A model generated the notes under the pieces. It made no database searches. It worked only from the letters and a program-made list of their open reading frames with translations, and had not been told where the DNA came from. From NCBI GenBank assembly GCA_016935665.1, contig JAFGQN010000030.1, positions 1 through 49,451 on the forward strand: 49,451 nt of DNA, written 5' to 3'. How positions within the stretch are numbered: position 1 is the stretch's first letter; each line of letters begins with the position of its first letter. Positions 25,744 to 34,575 of the stretch are shown in pieces. Source of the stretch: Deltaproteobacteria bacterium. Its GTDB lineage: Bacteria; Myxococcota_A; Polyangia; JAAYKL01. The position numbers were made by a program, and so were the translations under genes.

Positions 25744-27474
25744 TTACCGCTCGCCGGAGAGCACCTGAGCCACGTTGAAGGCGTGATCACCGATTTTTTC
25801 GAAACTGGTGAGCATATCAATATAAATGAGCCCCTGCTGCACGGTGCATTCCTGATTATTGAGCCGCTGCACATGGTCTTTGCGGATTTTTTTGCGCAAT
25901 CGGTTGATATTACTCTCGTATTCGTTGGCTTTGGCCATGATGTTGGGCGCCGCTTCCTGAGCGTGGGCTTTCAGTAGAGTGAGGAATTTTTGTACCAGTT
26001 CGCCAATTTCCATAATATCGGCCATGGCTTCCTCGCCAAACGGCAATTTCCGCTCGTAGCGTTTTCGCGCAAGGCGCAACAGCGATTCGCAGTGGTCGCC
26101 AATGCGTTCAATATCGCTCACACTGTGCAAGAGTCCCCCTACCTCATGACTCTGGTCTTTTGACAATTCCAGCTGAGCCACCGGCACCAGATACTCGGTG
26201 ATTTCTTTTTCGAGCACATCCACTATCGTTTCGCGGCGATGAATATCGTCTGCCACTGCACCCATTTTTTCGTTGGGATGAGACACCAGTTTAAGCACCT
26301 GATCAAACATGGTTCCCACTTCTGTGAGCATGCGATTGAGTTCTCCCCGCGCCGCGTGCAACGCCATTGGGGCAGACTCCATCACCTTGGGATCGAGAAA
26401 GCGCAGATGTGTGTCTGTTTGTCGCTGGCCCATCACCAGTTTGGTGGAAAGCCACGCCAACTGTTTGGAAAACGGTAAAAAGAGCACCGTATTGATTACA
26501 TTGAAAAGCGTGTGAAAAATAGCCAGGAAAATAGTAATCGGAAACTGTGCTTCTCTGGCCGCCGCAGCGAGCTTTTCGGGGTCACTGATAGTGCGTATGG
26601 TTTGAAAATCAATTTTCGAAGCCGCTGGATAAATAATATCGATCAGCGCCAAAAACGGCGTAAACAGCAATATGGGCCAAATAGAGCCGATTAAATTAAA
26701 CAGAAAGTGTGCCCTGGCCGCCTGCTTGGCTGCAGTACCGGTACCAATGGCGGCCAGATTGGCGGTGATGGTGGTGCCGATATTCTGTCCGAGCGCCAGC
26801 GCACAGGCGGTGGGCAGATCAATCAGTCCCTGAGCCGCCATGGTCATGGTCACCGCCATCGCCGCAGATGACGACTGGACAATGAACGTAAAAACCATCC
26901 CGGCAAACACCGGGATAAAGCGGGACCACACCGATGATGCACTGCAATAATCGCGTATCCAGTCCGCCACCTGAGGCGCGGACTTAAGGACACTCACCGC
27001 GTCTTTCATAAACCCAAGACCGATAAACAGGATGCCGAATCCAATGAGGACTTCTCCCCAGTCCGCCAGTCGACGATGGCCGGTGAACCTGGGTATAAAC
27101 CCGATGGCAATGGCCGGTAACGCCATGACGGCGATTTTCACCTTGAAACCAAAGACCGCCACCAGCCAGGCGGTGGCCGTGGTACCGATATTGGCGCCCA
27201 TGATAACACCAATGGATTGATTCAATGTCAGAAGGCCGGCGTTCACAAAACCCACCAGCATCACCGTTGTGGCGCTGGAGGATTGGATAACGCTGGTCAC
27301 CAGAAATCCGGTGCCCACTCCCGCCAGCCGATTTGTGGTCATGGCGGACAGGACGGTACGCATCTTGTCTCCCGCCACTTTCTGCAATCCGTCACTCATC
27401 ACTTTCATGCCATAAAGAAACAGGGCCAGGCCACCAAATATCCCAACAAGCATATCGAAGTAGTTAATATTCAT
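25744..27474 (-). CDS. Na/Pi-cotransporter family protein with C-terminal PhoU-like domain
   Basis: A 576-residue inner-membrane transporter. Two inverted repeats of the Na/Pi-cotransporter II type are visible, with QSSSATTVMLVGF plus GANIGTTATA in the first half and QSSSAAMAVTM plus GQNIGTTITA in the second. Eight to ten hydrophobic segments span residues 8-350. From about 360 to 576 is a helical cytoplasmic PhoU-like domain (LLHSVSDIERIGDHCE, SFEKIGDHAFNVAQ) with the characteristic metal-binding E/D-x-x-GDH motifs. It should take up phosphate with sodium, with PhoU-type gating. With the alkaline phosphatase lipoprotein at 41071 it points to active phosphate scavenging. Confidence 0.92.
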   Translation of the reverse strand: MNINYFDMLVGIFGGLALFLYGMKVMSDGLQKVAGDKMRTVLSAMTTNRLAGVGTGFLVTSVIQSSSATTVMLVGFVNAGLLTLNQSIGVIMGANIGTTATAWLVAVFGFKVKIAVMALPAIAIGFIPRFTGHRRLADWGEVLIGFGILFIGLGFMKDAVSVLKSAPQVADWIRDYCSASSVWSRFIPVFAGMVFTFIVQSSSAAMAVTMTMAAQGLIDLPTACALALGQNIGTTITANLAAIGTGTAAKQAARAHFLFNLIGSIWPILLFTPFLALIDIIYPAASKIDFQTIRTISDPEKLAAAAREAQFPITIFLAIFHTLFNVINTVLFLPFSKQLAWLSTKLVMGQRQTDTHLRFLDPKVMESAPMALHAARGELNRMLTEVGTMFDQVLKLVSHPNEKMGAVADDIHRRETIVDVLEKEITEYLVPVAQLELSKDQSHEVGGLLHSVSDIERIGDHCESLLRLARKRYERKLPFGEEAMADIMEIGELVQKFLTLLKAHAQEAAPNIMAKANEYESNINRLRKKIRKDHVQRLNNQECTVQQGLIYIDMLTSFEKIGDHAFNVAQVLSGER

Positions 27475-27724
27475 GAATCTGCTCTCTCGTTGTTCGGTTC
27501 ATCTTGTTGTCACATTGCTGTCACAGGGTAGTCGTAGTTCAAAAAGTGGAATACCTGTTAATGGCCTCGGAAACAAGGCCAAGGTGTCCGTTTTATCGCG
27601 AAAAACGCTCAGTTGAGCCCGATCTGATGGTTATGTTTGGTATTTGTGGCCAACGATGAGGCCTGATGAATTGGAGCACGTCCCAATATCTGCTCTTGCC
27701 CGAATATCACAGCAAGGGAATACC

Positions 27725-29320
27725 TCATGCGGGCGGGATGGAACGACGGAAACAATCTCGAAAGGGCAGCACGATGCGCACACAGGCGCCGCCCAGTTCC
27801 TCTGATGTGTCGAGTGTGATGGCGCCGCCCACCCGTTTTACCATATCTTTTGCCATGGACAGTCCCAGGCCGATGGAACTGCCCAGCGGCTTAGTGGTGA
27901 AAAACGGCATAAACGCTCTGTTTCGGTGGTCGCCGGGGATACCGGGACCATTATCTTCAACCGCCATGATCACCTGATTTTCAACCACTTGTCCGGTGAT
28001 CAGAATGTTCCGTTCGTCGCGAACCACTGATTCAAGGGCCTCGGCAGCGTTTTTCACCACCGCCCCAAACACTTCGGCCAGATGAAGAGGTGGCGCCTCA
28101 ATAAGGGGCAGATTTTCCAATCTCTGGGAAATGTGAATTTGACCATGCTCCTGTTCCAGAGCGCTGATGGCCAGTCCCAGCTCAAATACGATATCCACGG
28201 GTCTTGGGTCAGTGAGCGTCCGTTTCAAATTCACTGCACGGAGCATTTTCATGGCCTCATGAATGCGATTACCGGATTTTTTGGCGCTGCCCAGCAAACG
28301 CTCCTCCATGGACAAATGTGCATTTATGTCATGAAGCCACTCGGTATCTAACCCGCTGTCATCGCCACCGACCGCCAGAGACTCTTTCGCGGCGTCCAAT
28401 CGCTGCTGCAGACGATTGGATTTGCGAATCACCGTGGAAACACTGGAAATCAAAGCGCCCAGCGGATTGTTCACTTCGTGCAGCACGTAATCAATGGTCT
28501 GCGCCATCAACGTGGCCCGTTCCGACCGTCGCAGCGCCAGCTGAGCCTGGCGTTCGGTGGTAATATCCCGTCCCACCATCAGAAACTGGGGCGTGCTGTT
28601 TTCCTGGGTGACGCTGGAGACAGAAAAGGACACGAGCCGACGTCCCTGCGGTCCAATCAGCTCCAACTCAAATTTGTCACCATTTTGACTTCGCTCCAGC
28701 AGTTCTTCATAGGACAGGTCCCCAAGGTATGCGCATACATCCGCACCTTTGAGAGACTCCACCGGAGTGTTGAATAATTCCGCGGCCTTCTGATTGGCCA
28801 TTTGGAATCGGTTTTCAGCGCCGATGACAAAAATGATGTCCGGCGCATATAGCAACATTTCTTCCGATTCATTTTCCAGGGCCTCCAGCTCTTCCCCCTG
28901 CCGGAGGGACAAAAATGAAATTCCTATGATATCGGCCAGTTCCTGGATGTATTCCCGATCAACATCGGTGTGCAGCAGCTTTTTTTTGTCCACCAGCAAA
29001 CTGCCGATGGATTTGTTTTGGGCGGCCACCAGAAAGGACTCGGTATGGGTGTGGGTAACGGCGTCTTTTTCATCCACAAAAAGGACGGTGGTGGCAAGAG
29101 CGCTGGAGACCAGCTGGAGTGAATGATGTAAAAAACGCTGTGATTCGGTTTCTGCAAGAGCGAGTTTCAACAATTCTCTGCGAAGTGCGCCAAGGAGGCA
29201 ACGGTGCGTATTCTGACTGGGATGAGGGTTGTTGTGATGGTGCATATCCAAAGGAACAGTGATTTTGGACAAGAGATCCCCCCGCTGAGTTGCACAGCGA
29301 TTACATGTATTCCTGAACAC
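27725..29320 (-). CDS. PAS-domain sensor histidine kinase
   Basis: A 531-residue kinase without clear membrane segments. A GAF-like region lies at about 60-165. A PAS domain follows at about 170-275 (DIIFVIGAENRFQMANQKAAELF, FLMVGRDITTERQAQ). The H-box is HEVNNPLGALISS, and an HATPase domain carries AVVKNAAEALESV (N box), VEDNGPGIPG (G1), FMPFFTTKPLGSSIGLGLSM (F/G2) and GGAITLD. There is no receiver domain, so a separate response regulator is needed; none is adjacent. The GTG at 29320 is the longest start, and a TTG inside (LLSKITV) or ATG 29245 are alternatives. The small ORF at 29337 lies directly upstream on the same strand. Confidence 0.88.
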   Translation of the reverse strand: MFRNTCNRCATQRGDLLSKITVPLDMHHHNNPHPSQNTHRCLLGALRRELLKLALAETESQRFLHHSLQLVSSALATTVLFVDEKDAVTHTHTESFLVAAQNKSIGSLLVDKKKLLHTDVDREYIQELADIIGISFLSLRQGEELEALENESEEMLLYAPDIIFVIGAENRFQMANQKAAELFNTPVESLKGADVCAYLGDLSYEELLERSQNGDKFELELIGPQGRRLVSFSVSSVTQENSTPQFLMVGRDITTERQAQLALRRSERATLMAQTIDYVLHEVNNPLGALISSVSTVIRKSNRLQQRLDAAKESLAVGGDDSGLDTEWLHDINAHLSMEERLLGSAKKSGNRIHEAMKMLRAVNLKRTLTDPRPVDIVFELGLAISALEQEHGQIHISQRLENLPLIEAPPLHLAEVFGAVVKNAAEALESVVRDERNILITGQVVENQVIMAVEDNGPGIPGDHRNRAFMPFFTTKPLGSSIGLGLSMAKDMVKRVGGAITLDTSEELGGACVRIVLPFRDCFRRSIPPA

Positions 29321-29336
29321 TGCAATAATCAGGATT

Positions 29337-29549
29337 TCAATTCGCGGTGTCCTGGTTTTCCCTGTCCGAAGATTTCTCTGAAGCCGCCAGCTTCACTGCT
29401 TCTTCCGAAAGGGATACCTGTTCGTACCCTTTTCTCATGTGCAGCACTTCCGACCTTTCTTCGTCTTTCGACGGTTCAGTCTTCAGCTGCCTGGTGTACG
29501 CGCGAAAAACCTGCCGCAATTCTGTTGACAACACGCGCAATGCGTTCAC
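29337..29549 (-). CDS. small hypothetical protein, weakly FlgM-like
   Basis: A 70-residue hydrophilic protein. The N-terminal half (VLSTELRQVFRAYTRQLK) looks like an amphipathic helix, and the C-terminal half has YEQVSLSEEAVKLAASEK, reminiscent of the V-x-LS-x-EA-x-x-L segment of FlgM-type and related small regulatory proteins. That resemblance is weak. A GTG at 29549 with AAAGGA five bases upstream gives a well-formed start; TTG 29564 is also in frame. It ends 16 bases before the histidine kinase start and may be its first operon partner. Two overlapping frames exist here, but only this one has a convincing ribosome-binding site. Confidence 0.45.
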   Translation of the reverse strand: MNALRVLSTELRQVFRAYTRQLKTEPSKDEERSEVLHMRKGYEQVSLSEEAVKLAASEKSSDRENQDTAN

Positions 29550-29906
29550 CGGATTCCTTTCCAAAGAACAGAACCGTTCGTGGTTCTGCGCTCATGAAGG
29601 ACATCGGCAAAAAACGGAAAAGATTTAGAAAAAAAATGAAAAAACAAATGTTTGGGGATTGCACCGCCTCAATTTTGGCAATCTGCTTTTGTGGATACAC
29701 CTCGCATACATCGGCTCGAATGCTCGCAAAGAATGATGTCTCATTTAAATTTCCTGTTGTTTCCCATAAAAATTTCATCTACCCCCGTCGAATAGTTCCC
29801 ATTTTTCATCCCAAAGGGGTTTTTTTCGCAAAACAGCGATACGCTGTGGTATTCTGACATAATCTTCACAGTATCAAAGATCGCTTTAGGTATAAGGAAT
29901 AATGTC
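29550..29906. other. intergenic region between divergent kinase operon and Tat lipoprotein
   Basis: This 357-base gap contains no frame I would call. A 100-codon minus-strand frame (29476-29778) overlaps it but is rich in Phe and Cys, lacks a ribosome-binding site and overlaps the small ORF. The gap should hold the two divergent promoters. Close to the lipoprotein gene are AT-rich stretches and a TAAGGAATAATGTC-ATG ribosome-binding site. No riboswitch or RNA gene was recognised. Confidence 0.5.
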
Positions 29907-30500
29907 ATGACAAAATCAAAAAAACCGTTCAGGAAAGCGCTTTCGCCCAGGTATCCACAGAAAAGTGAATTGGCGAACAGACGTGCATTTTTAAAGCGCG
30001 TGGGAAAAGCAGGCGTGCTGGGAGCCGCCGGAATGCTGCTTCTGGGATGCGACGACGTGGGTGATACCTTTAATGGAACGGGGGACAGTGACACCGCAGT
30101 GGATACAGGATACCTGGCGGGCGACATCGAAATGACCACAGACAGTGGAAAAATCACCGGTGTGGATTCCGAAACAGAAACGGCCTCTGAAAAGGTGGTG
30201 GAGACCGATGAGGGCATTTTGATGGGGGATATTGCGCAGGAGGAAACCGATTCCGACACGGTCATCGACACCGACCGTGACACCGCCATTGACACCGATG
30301 AAGGCGTACTGGCGGGAATGGAAGCTGTGGAGGAAGAATCCGATTCCGATACAGGTAGCGATACAGATGAAGGGATTCTGGCCGGCGATATTGCGCAGGA
30401 GGAAACCGATTCGGACGATACCGAGACCTCAGAGCGCGACAGCGATACCGCTGATGACTCTGACTCCGACGAGGGCCTTTTGATGGGAATCATCGAGTAA
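29907..30500 (+). CDS. Tat-exported lipoprotein with five DEGxLxG repeats, candidate modified precursor
   Basis: A 197-residue protein. A twin-arginine signal (NRRAFLKR, Arg25-Arg26) and a lipobox (LLLGC, Cys48) lie in one leader, so it should be exported by Tat and lipidated. The mature part is a series of acidic Ser/Thr/Asp linkers separating five copies of a ten-residue motif: DTGYLAGDIE (66-75), DEGILMGDIA (101-110), DEGVLAGMEA (131-140), DEGILAGDIA (154-163) and DEGLLMGIIE (188-197, the exact C terminus). Nothing else in it looks folded. The radical SAM/SPASM gene begins 12 bases after its stop. The repeats are the likely modification sites, as in multi-core ribosomally made peptides; this is inference. 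AAGGA eight bases upstream supports ATG 29907. Confidence 0.82.
   Translation: MTKSKKPFRKALSPRYPQKSELANRRAFLKRVGKAGVLGAAGMLLLGCDDVGDTFNGTGDSDTAVDTGYLAGDIEMTTDSGKITGVDSETETASEKVVETDEGILMGDIAQEETDSDTVIDTDRDTAIDTDEGVLAGMEAVEEESDSDTGSDTDEGILAGDIAQEETDSDDTETSERDSDTADDSDSDEGLLMGIIE
30228..30412 (+). repeat. 26-bp direct repeats within the Tat lipoprotein gene
   Basis: An identical 26-base segment, beginning GATATTGCGCAGGAGG, occurs at 30228-30253 and again at 30387-30412. It encodes the DIAQEETDS part following the second and fourth core motifs. Exact identity at DNA level, including third positions, points to recent internal duplication of a repeat unit rather than selection on protein alone. Confidence 0.85.
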
Positions 30501-30512
30501 TCCGCGTTACCT

Positions 30513-31592
30513 ATGCACGTCATCTTATTTTTGAATCACAGTTGCAATCTGGCTTGTCGATACTGTTATAACGGGCAAAAGTTTCACCGGCCCATGTCCC
30601 TGGAAATGATCGAGAAAGGAATCGACTTCGCATTTTCGGCCGGTGATGTCCGCATCACGTTTTTTGGCGGTGAACCCCTGCTCGAATTTGAGAGTATCCG
30701 TCACGCCGTGGCCTATGCCCAAAAAAAATCCAAAGAGACGCAAAAAAAGCTGCTGCGCTTTTCGCTCACTGTGAATGGCACACTGCTCGACGACAAAAAA
30801 CTTGCGTATTTTAAAGAGGAAAATTTCTTTGTGGCAGTAAGCCTCGATGGCATTCCGGAAGCCAACGACTTTCACCGCGTATACACCGACGGAAGTCCCA
30901 GCTACACCGATGTTGTCCGCGGCCTTGACCTGGTAAAGAAGTATTACGGGAAAACCGCCACGTCATCCACGGTGGATCCGGGAACAGTGCAGTGGCTGTC
31001 CCAATCCTTTTTACACATCGTTGAACTGGGTGTTTCCCGATTCAGTTTTAATTTCAATTATGACGCACCCTGGAATGAGGACACTCTTGATGTTTACAAA
31101 CACCAAATGGCGCTGGTGACCGAGCACTATATCAACGCGTTTCGCGCCGGCAATGCCATCAATTACACCACGTTCACTTCCAAAATCAGAGGCCACCTCA
31201 ACGGCCGATTGCGCTCCAAATGTCTGTTTGGTGAAGGGGAAGTGACCCTTGCGCCTTCGGGACGACTGTATCCGTGCGAGCGGTTGGTGGGAGAGGATAT
31301 GGGGGGCGAACTGTGCATTGGGGATATTGACAAAGGAATTGATTTGCACAAGGTGCTTGCATTCAAAAAGGCCCGGTTGCATACAGACGTGGAGTGCAGC
31401 GCCTGCCAGGTGGAATCCCGCTGTATTCATTTTTGCGGATGCGTCAACTGGTCCACCACCGGCACCATCGGTAACGTGTCCAGTCTGCTGTGCGACGTGG
31501 AACAAACCACCATTCAATGCGCAGACCGTGCCGCCAGTGTACTGTACGAAGAAAAAAACCCCGCTTTTCTTAAAATGTTCTACGGTGTGTAA
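30513..31592 (+). CDS. radical SAM/SPASM-domain peptide maturase candidate
   Basis: A 359-residue radical SAM enzyme. The SAM-cluster motif CNLACRYC has Cys11, Cys15 and Cys18, followed by Tyr19 as in many SPASM proteins. FFGGEPLLE is at 50-58, and TVNGTLL and VSLDGIPEANDFHR follow. The C-terminal SPASM region binds auxiliary Fe-S clusters through Cys237, Cys255 (GRLYPCERL), Cys295, Cys298, Cys304, Cys308, Cys310 and Cys327. Such enzymes install thioether, C-C or other crosslinks in peptides or activate sulfatases by formylglycine formation. No sulfatase is in the window, whereas a repeat-bearing lipoprotein precedes it by 12 bases with no strong ribosome-binding site between, suggesting coupled translation. 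That protein is the probable substrate. Confidence 0.9.
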   Translation: MHVILFLNHSCNLACRYCYNGQKFHRPMSLEMIEKGIDFAFSAGDVRITFFGGEPLLEFESIRHAVAYAQKKSKETQKKLLRFSLTVNGTLLDDKKLAYFKEENFFVAVSLDGIPEANDFHRVYTDGSPSYTDVVRGLDLVKKYYGKTATSSTVDPGTVQWLSQSFLHIVELGVSRFSFNFNYDAPWNEDTLDVYKHQMALVTEHYINAFRAGNAINYTTFTSKIRGHLNGRLRSKCLFGEGEVTLAPSGRLYPCERLVGEDMGGELCIGDIDKGIDLHKVLAFKKARLHTDVECSACQVESRCIHFCGCVNWSTTGTIGNVSSLLCDVEQTTIQCADRAASVLYEEKNPAFLKMFYGV

Positions 31593-31593
31593 C

Positions 31594-31614
31594 GCGTTTG
31601 CCAAACGCTTTTTT
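31594..31614 (+). terminator. rho-independent terminator after the radical SAM gene
   Basis: GCGTTT-GCC-AAACGC forms a six-pair stem with a three-base loop, followed directly by six T. It starts two bases after the radical SAM stop codon and closes the lipoprotein/radical-SAM unit, separating it from the convergent hybrid kinase gene. Confidence 0.8.
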
Positions 31615-31629
31615 AAATATAAGCTTTGT

Positions 31630-33393
31630 CTATTTTGCCAGCGCTTCCTTGACCACTTTCAGCATGGCGGCCGCACGGAATGGTTTGTGAATGAAGGCAT
31701 CTGCGCCTTCGTTTAACAGCGCTTGAATATTGCCATCCTGGGCGTATCCCGAAATTAAAACAACCCGCACGTCTGGGGCGATTTCCTTTATGGCGCGGAA
31801 CGCTTCCGCTCCGCTCATTTGCGGCATGACCATGTCGAGCATTATCAGTGAAATTCGATTGTGAGAGTCTCTGAAAAACTGCAGCGCCTTTTCCGGATTG
31901 GTGTAAAAATGTGCCACATATCCGGCGCCCTTGAGCTGTGCCTCCAGCACTTCGCAAACGGGGCCTTCATCATCAATGATAAGCACTTCGTGGCGACGCT
32001 GAAGCGCTTTGGGTGCTGTCTCCTCAATCCTGTGCGTTGTCCGAGGCTCAATCTGCGCCGGAAAGTACAAATGAAAAGTGGTGCCCGCACCTTCGACGCT
32101 GCTCACTTCAATGGCGCCACCATGCATCTTCATGGTACCAAACACGGCAGCCAGCCCCATGCCGGTGCCCTTGCCCTGTTCCTTGGTGGTAAAGAACGGT
32201 TCAAACATGTGGTGCATGGTTTCCGCATTCATCCCGCAACCCGTGTCAGTCACCGACACGCGAACGTAATCACCGCTTCCCAGTTCGAAGGGTCCCACTT
32301 CATTGTGTTCGGCCGCCAGTTGAATCAGTGATGTTTTATACGTCAGGGTTCCACCCTGCTCCATGGCATCTCTGGCATTGAGTCCCAGGTTGAGCAATGC
32401 GTTTTGAATCTGCGTTGGGTCACCGATGGTCTTTGATTTTGGGGAACCCAGCTCCTGACCAATCGTTATTTTTTTCGAGATGGTATGCGAGAGAATACTG
32501 GTCACTTCGTCCACGATTGGGTGAATATCCACATCTTCGGTGCGCCGCTGTCCTTTGCGCGAAAACGCCAGCAGCTTTGTGTTCAGTTCAGCAGAACGCT
32601 GTGCCAGCGTAATGATTTTTTCGGCGTAACTTTTCATCCGTCCCTCTTCGAGTTTGTGATGCAGCAATTCCGCATATCCCAGAATGCCGCCCAGCTGATT
32701 GTTGAAATCATGGGCCACACCGCCGGCCAGCTGTCCAATGGCGTCCAGCTTTTGCACATGCAACAGTTCGTTTTCGAGCTTTTGCCGCTCGAGCTTTTCC
32801 GAATCCAGCGCAGCGATAGTCGCTTCCAGTTCTGTAATACTGATCTGCTGTTGCTCAAAAAGACGCGCGTTGTTGATGGACAGAGCGGCAAAATTGGCCA
32901 GCGTATTGTACAGGTCCATCAACTGCTCCGAGATGGTGATGCATTGCCCCGTGGATCCCACAATAAACGCGCCCAGAGCAAAATTCTTAAGTATCAGTGG
33001 AACAAACAGCATCGTGCGCAGATTTCGCTGTCGAACAACATTTTCTTCAAGGGGCGACAGCGTCACTTCGCCCACGTCAGGCAGGTACAACGGACTACTC
33101 GATTGAACCGCCCTTGCCATATGCGGGTAATCCGCCAGCTTTGCCACTCTGAAATGTTCTGGAAATATTTCGGGTAAAGGGGGCGCGGTGGCGTACAGGC
33201 GGACGGTTGTGGCATCCTCCAGCAGATACATGGCCGCGGAGCCACTGCCCAGCAAACGAGCGGCGCCATCCACTGTTTCCTGCAGAATGCGATTCAACTC
33301 CAGCGTGCTCACTACGTTGCGGCTGATGCCGATTAAAGTGGCCAGCAAATCACAATCTACTAATGTTTTATCTATCTGATGCGCTTTGGGCAT
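31630..33393 (-). CDS. hybrid GAF sensor histidine kinase / receiver protein
   Basis: A 587-residue soluble hybrid kinase. A GAF domain spans about 15-185 (LNRILQETVDGAARLLGSGS, NLRTMLFVPLIL). A short coiled coil (LEATIAALDSEKLERQKLE) leads to the HisKA H-box VAHDFNNQLGGILGYAELL. The HATPase has NLGLNARDAMEQGG, VTDTGCGMN and FFTTKEQGKGTGMGLAAV. The receiver domain at about 470-587 has the acidic pair IIDDE, phosphoacceptor Asp in MLDMVMPQMSG, switch ISGYA and Lys in HKPF. Phosphate would pass from His to the attached receiver; no output domain follows. It converges on the radical SAM gene. The start at 33393 has no clear ribosome-binding site. Confidence 0.9.
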   Translation of the reverse strand: MPKAHQIDKTLVDCDLLATLIGISRNVVSTLELNRILQETVDGAARLLGSGSAAMYLLEDATTVRLYATAPPLPEIFPEHFRVAKLADYPHMARAVQSSSPLYLPDVGEVTLSPLEENVVRQRNLRTMLFVPLILKNFALGAFIVGSTGQCITISEQLMDLYNTLANFAALSINNARLFEQQQISITELEATIAALDSEKLERQKLENELLHVQKLDAIGQLAGGVAHDFNNQLGGILGYAELLHHKLEEGRMKSYAEKIITLAQRSAELNTKLLAFSRKGQRRTEDVDIHPIVDEVTSILSHTISKKITIGQELGSPKSKTIGDPTQIQNALLNLGLNARDAMEQGGTLTYKTSLIQLAAEHNEVGPFELGSGDYVRVSVTDTGCGMNAETMHHMFEPFFTTKEQGKGTGMGLAAVFGTMKMHGGAIEVSSVEGAGTTFHLYFPAQIEPRTTHRIEETAPKALQRRHEVLIIDDEGPVCEVLEAQLKGAGYVAHFYTNPEKALQFFRDSHNRISLIMLDMVMPQMSGAEAFRAIKEIAPDVRVVLISGYAQDGNIQALLNEGADAFIHKPFRAAAMLKVVKEALAK

Positions 33394-33573
33394 AACATTT
33401 TTTTTCTATGGATATTTACATTGTAGCCCAAAACCGTCGGACGCCCAGGAATCCGCTGCATCGAGAATGAAAAACAGGGAACCTGGAGCATTTCCCGAAC
33501 AAAGCGACCAACAATGTGTACAAGGAACCACCTGGAGGCCTGCTTTTACCTGACAATTCACCAAAATTACGTT

Positions 33574-34575
33574 ATGAATTCCGCCATGAGTACACTGTCG
33601 GAAAGGATGCTCCTGCAGAAGACCGCATCCATACAGCAAAAAATCACCGGGGAATTGGCCGGGCGCATCATCGGTCAAAAAGATGTTATCGAACAGCTGC
33701 TGACGGCACTGCTGGCGGGCGGACACGTCCTGCTGGTGGGCGTTCCCGGGCTGGCCAAAACGCTGATAGTAAAAACGCTGGCAGATGCATTGTCCCTAAC
33801 GTTCGGGCGCATCCAGTTTACGCCGGATTTGATGCCCACAGATATTACGGGGACAGATATTCTGGACACCAGCAGTACCGGTGGCGCCAGAGAGTTTCGG
33901 TTTGTGAAAGGACCCATTTTCTGTAATCTGCTGCTGGCCGATGAATTAAATCGCACGCCCCCCAAAACACAGGCGGCGCTGCTGCAGGCCATGCAGGAAC
34001 ACGCCATTACCGCCGGGGGCAAAACCTATACACTGCCGGCGCCGTTTCTGGTATTCGCCACTCAAAACCCCATTGAGCAGGCGGGCACGTACCCGCTGCC
34101 CGAAGCACAATTGGATCGGTTCATGTTCCAGGTGTCGGTCAATTATCCCAGTCGCAACGAAGAATTCGAAATTGTGCGTCAAACCACCGTGGGTCTGGAA
34201 AAACCGGTATCCAAACTGGTCAGTCCCGCCGAAATTCTTGAGTTGCAGCATCTGGTGCCCTCGGTGCCCTGTGCAGACCACGTCATTGCCGCTGCCGTGG
34301 ACCTGGTGCGACAGACCCGACCCCACGAAAGTGGCATCGCCGAAATTCGCGATAATATTTCATTTGGCGCCGGCCCCCGCGCTGCTCAAATGCTGGTTTT
34401 GGCCGCCAAGGCCAGAACACTGCTTCATGGCCGATTTGCGGTGGATATGACAGACATTCAGGCGCTGGCCCACTCGGTGCTGCGACATCGGCTGGTATTG
34501 AGTTTTGAGGCCGAAGCGCGCGGATACAGTCCCGACCGACTGATTGATACCATCCTCTCCGCCCTCTGGCCATGA
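33574..34575 (+). CDS. MoxR-family AAA+ ATPase
   Basis: A 333-residue AAA+ ATPase. Walker A is GVPGLAKT at 56-63, Walker B LLLADE at 119-124, and sensor 1 is in FATQNPIEQAGTYPLPEAQLDRF. The C-terminal lid (SFGAGPRAAQMLVLAAKARTLL) is that of the MoxR class. MoxR proteins act as chaperones that mature or activate partner VWA-domain proteins, here the next two genes. The frame extends to 33514, but family homology begins near Met 33574; ATG 33586 is an alternative. The stop overlaps the DUF58 start by four bases (ATGA), so translation is coupled. Confidence 0.93.
   Translation: MNSAMSTLSERMLLQKTASIQQKITGELAGRIIGQKDVIEQLLTALLAGGHVLLVGVPGLAKTLIVKTLADALSLTFGRIQFTPDLMPTDITGTDILDTSSTGGAREFRFVKGPIFCNLLLADELNRTPPKTQAALLQAMQEHAITAGGKTYTLPAPFLVFATQNPIEQAGTYPLPEAQLDRFMFQVSVNYPSRNEEFEIVRQTTVGLEKPVSKLVSPAEILELQHLVPSVPCADHVIAAAVDLVRQTRPHESGIAEIRDNISFGAGPRAAQMLVLAAKARTLLHGRFAVDMTDIQALAHSVLRHRLVLSFEAEARGYSPDRLIDTILSALWP

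Noticed and set aside
29476-29778. 100-codon minus-strand frame
   Set aside because: Overlaps the small ORF with a better ribosome-binding site; rich in Phe and Cys with no start signal.
29741-30523. 260-codon Ser-rich minus-strand frame
   Set aside because: Antisense to the Tat lipoprotein; its Ser/Val repeats mirror the Asp/Thr linker codons. The Tat motif, lipobox and ribosome-binding site are on the plus strand.
30513-31592. Radical SAM enzyme as an anaerobic sulfatase maturase
   Set aside because: Possible by family, but no sulfatase gene is in the window, while a repeat-bearing lipoprotein precedes it by 12 bases. Kept as an alternative only.
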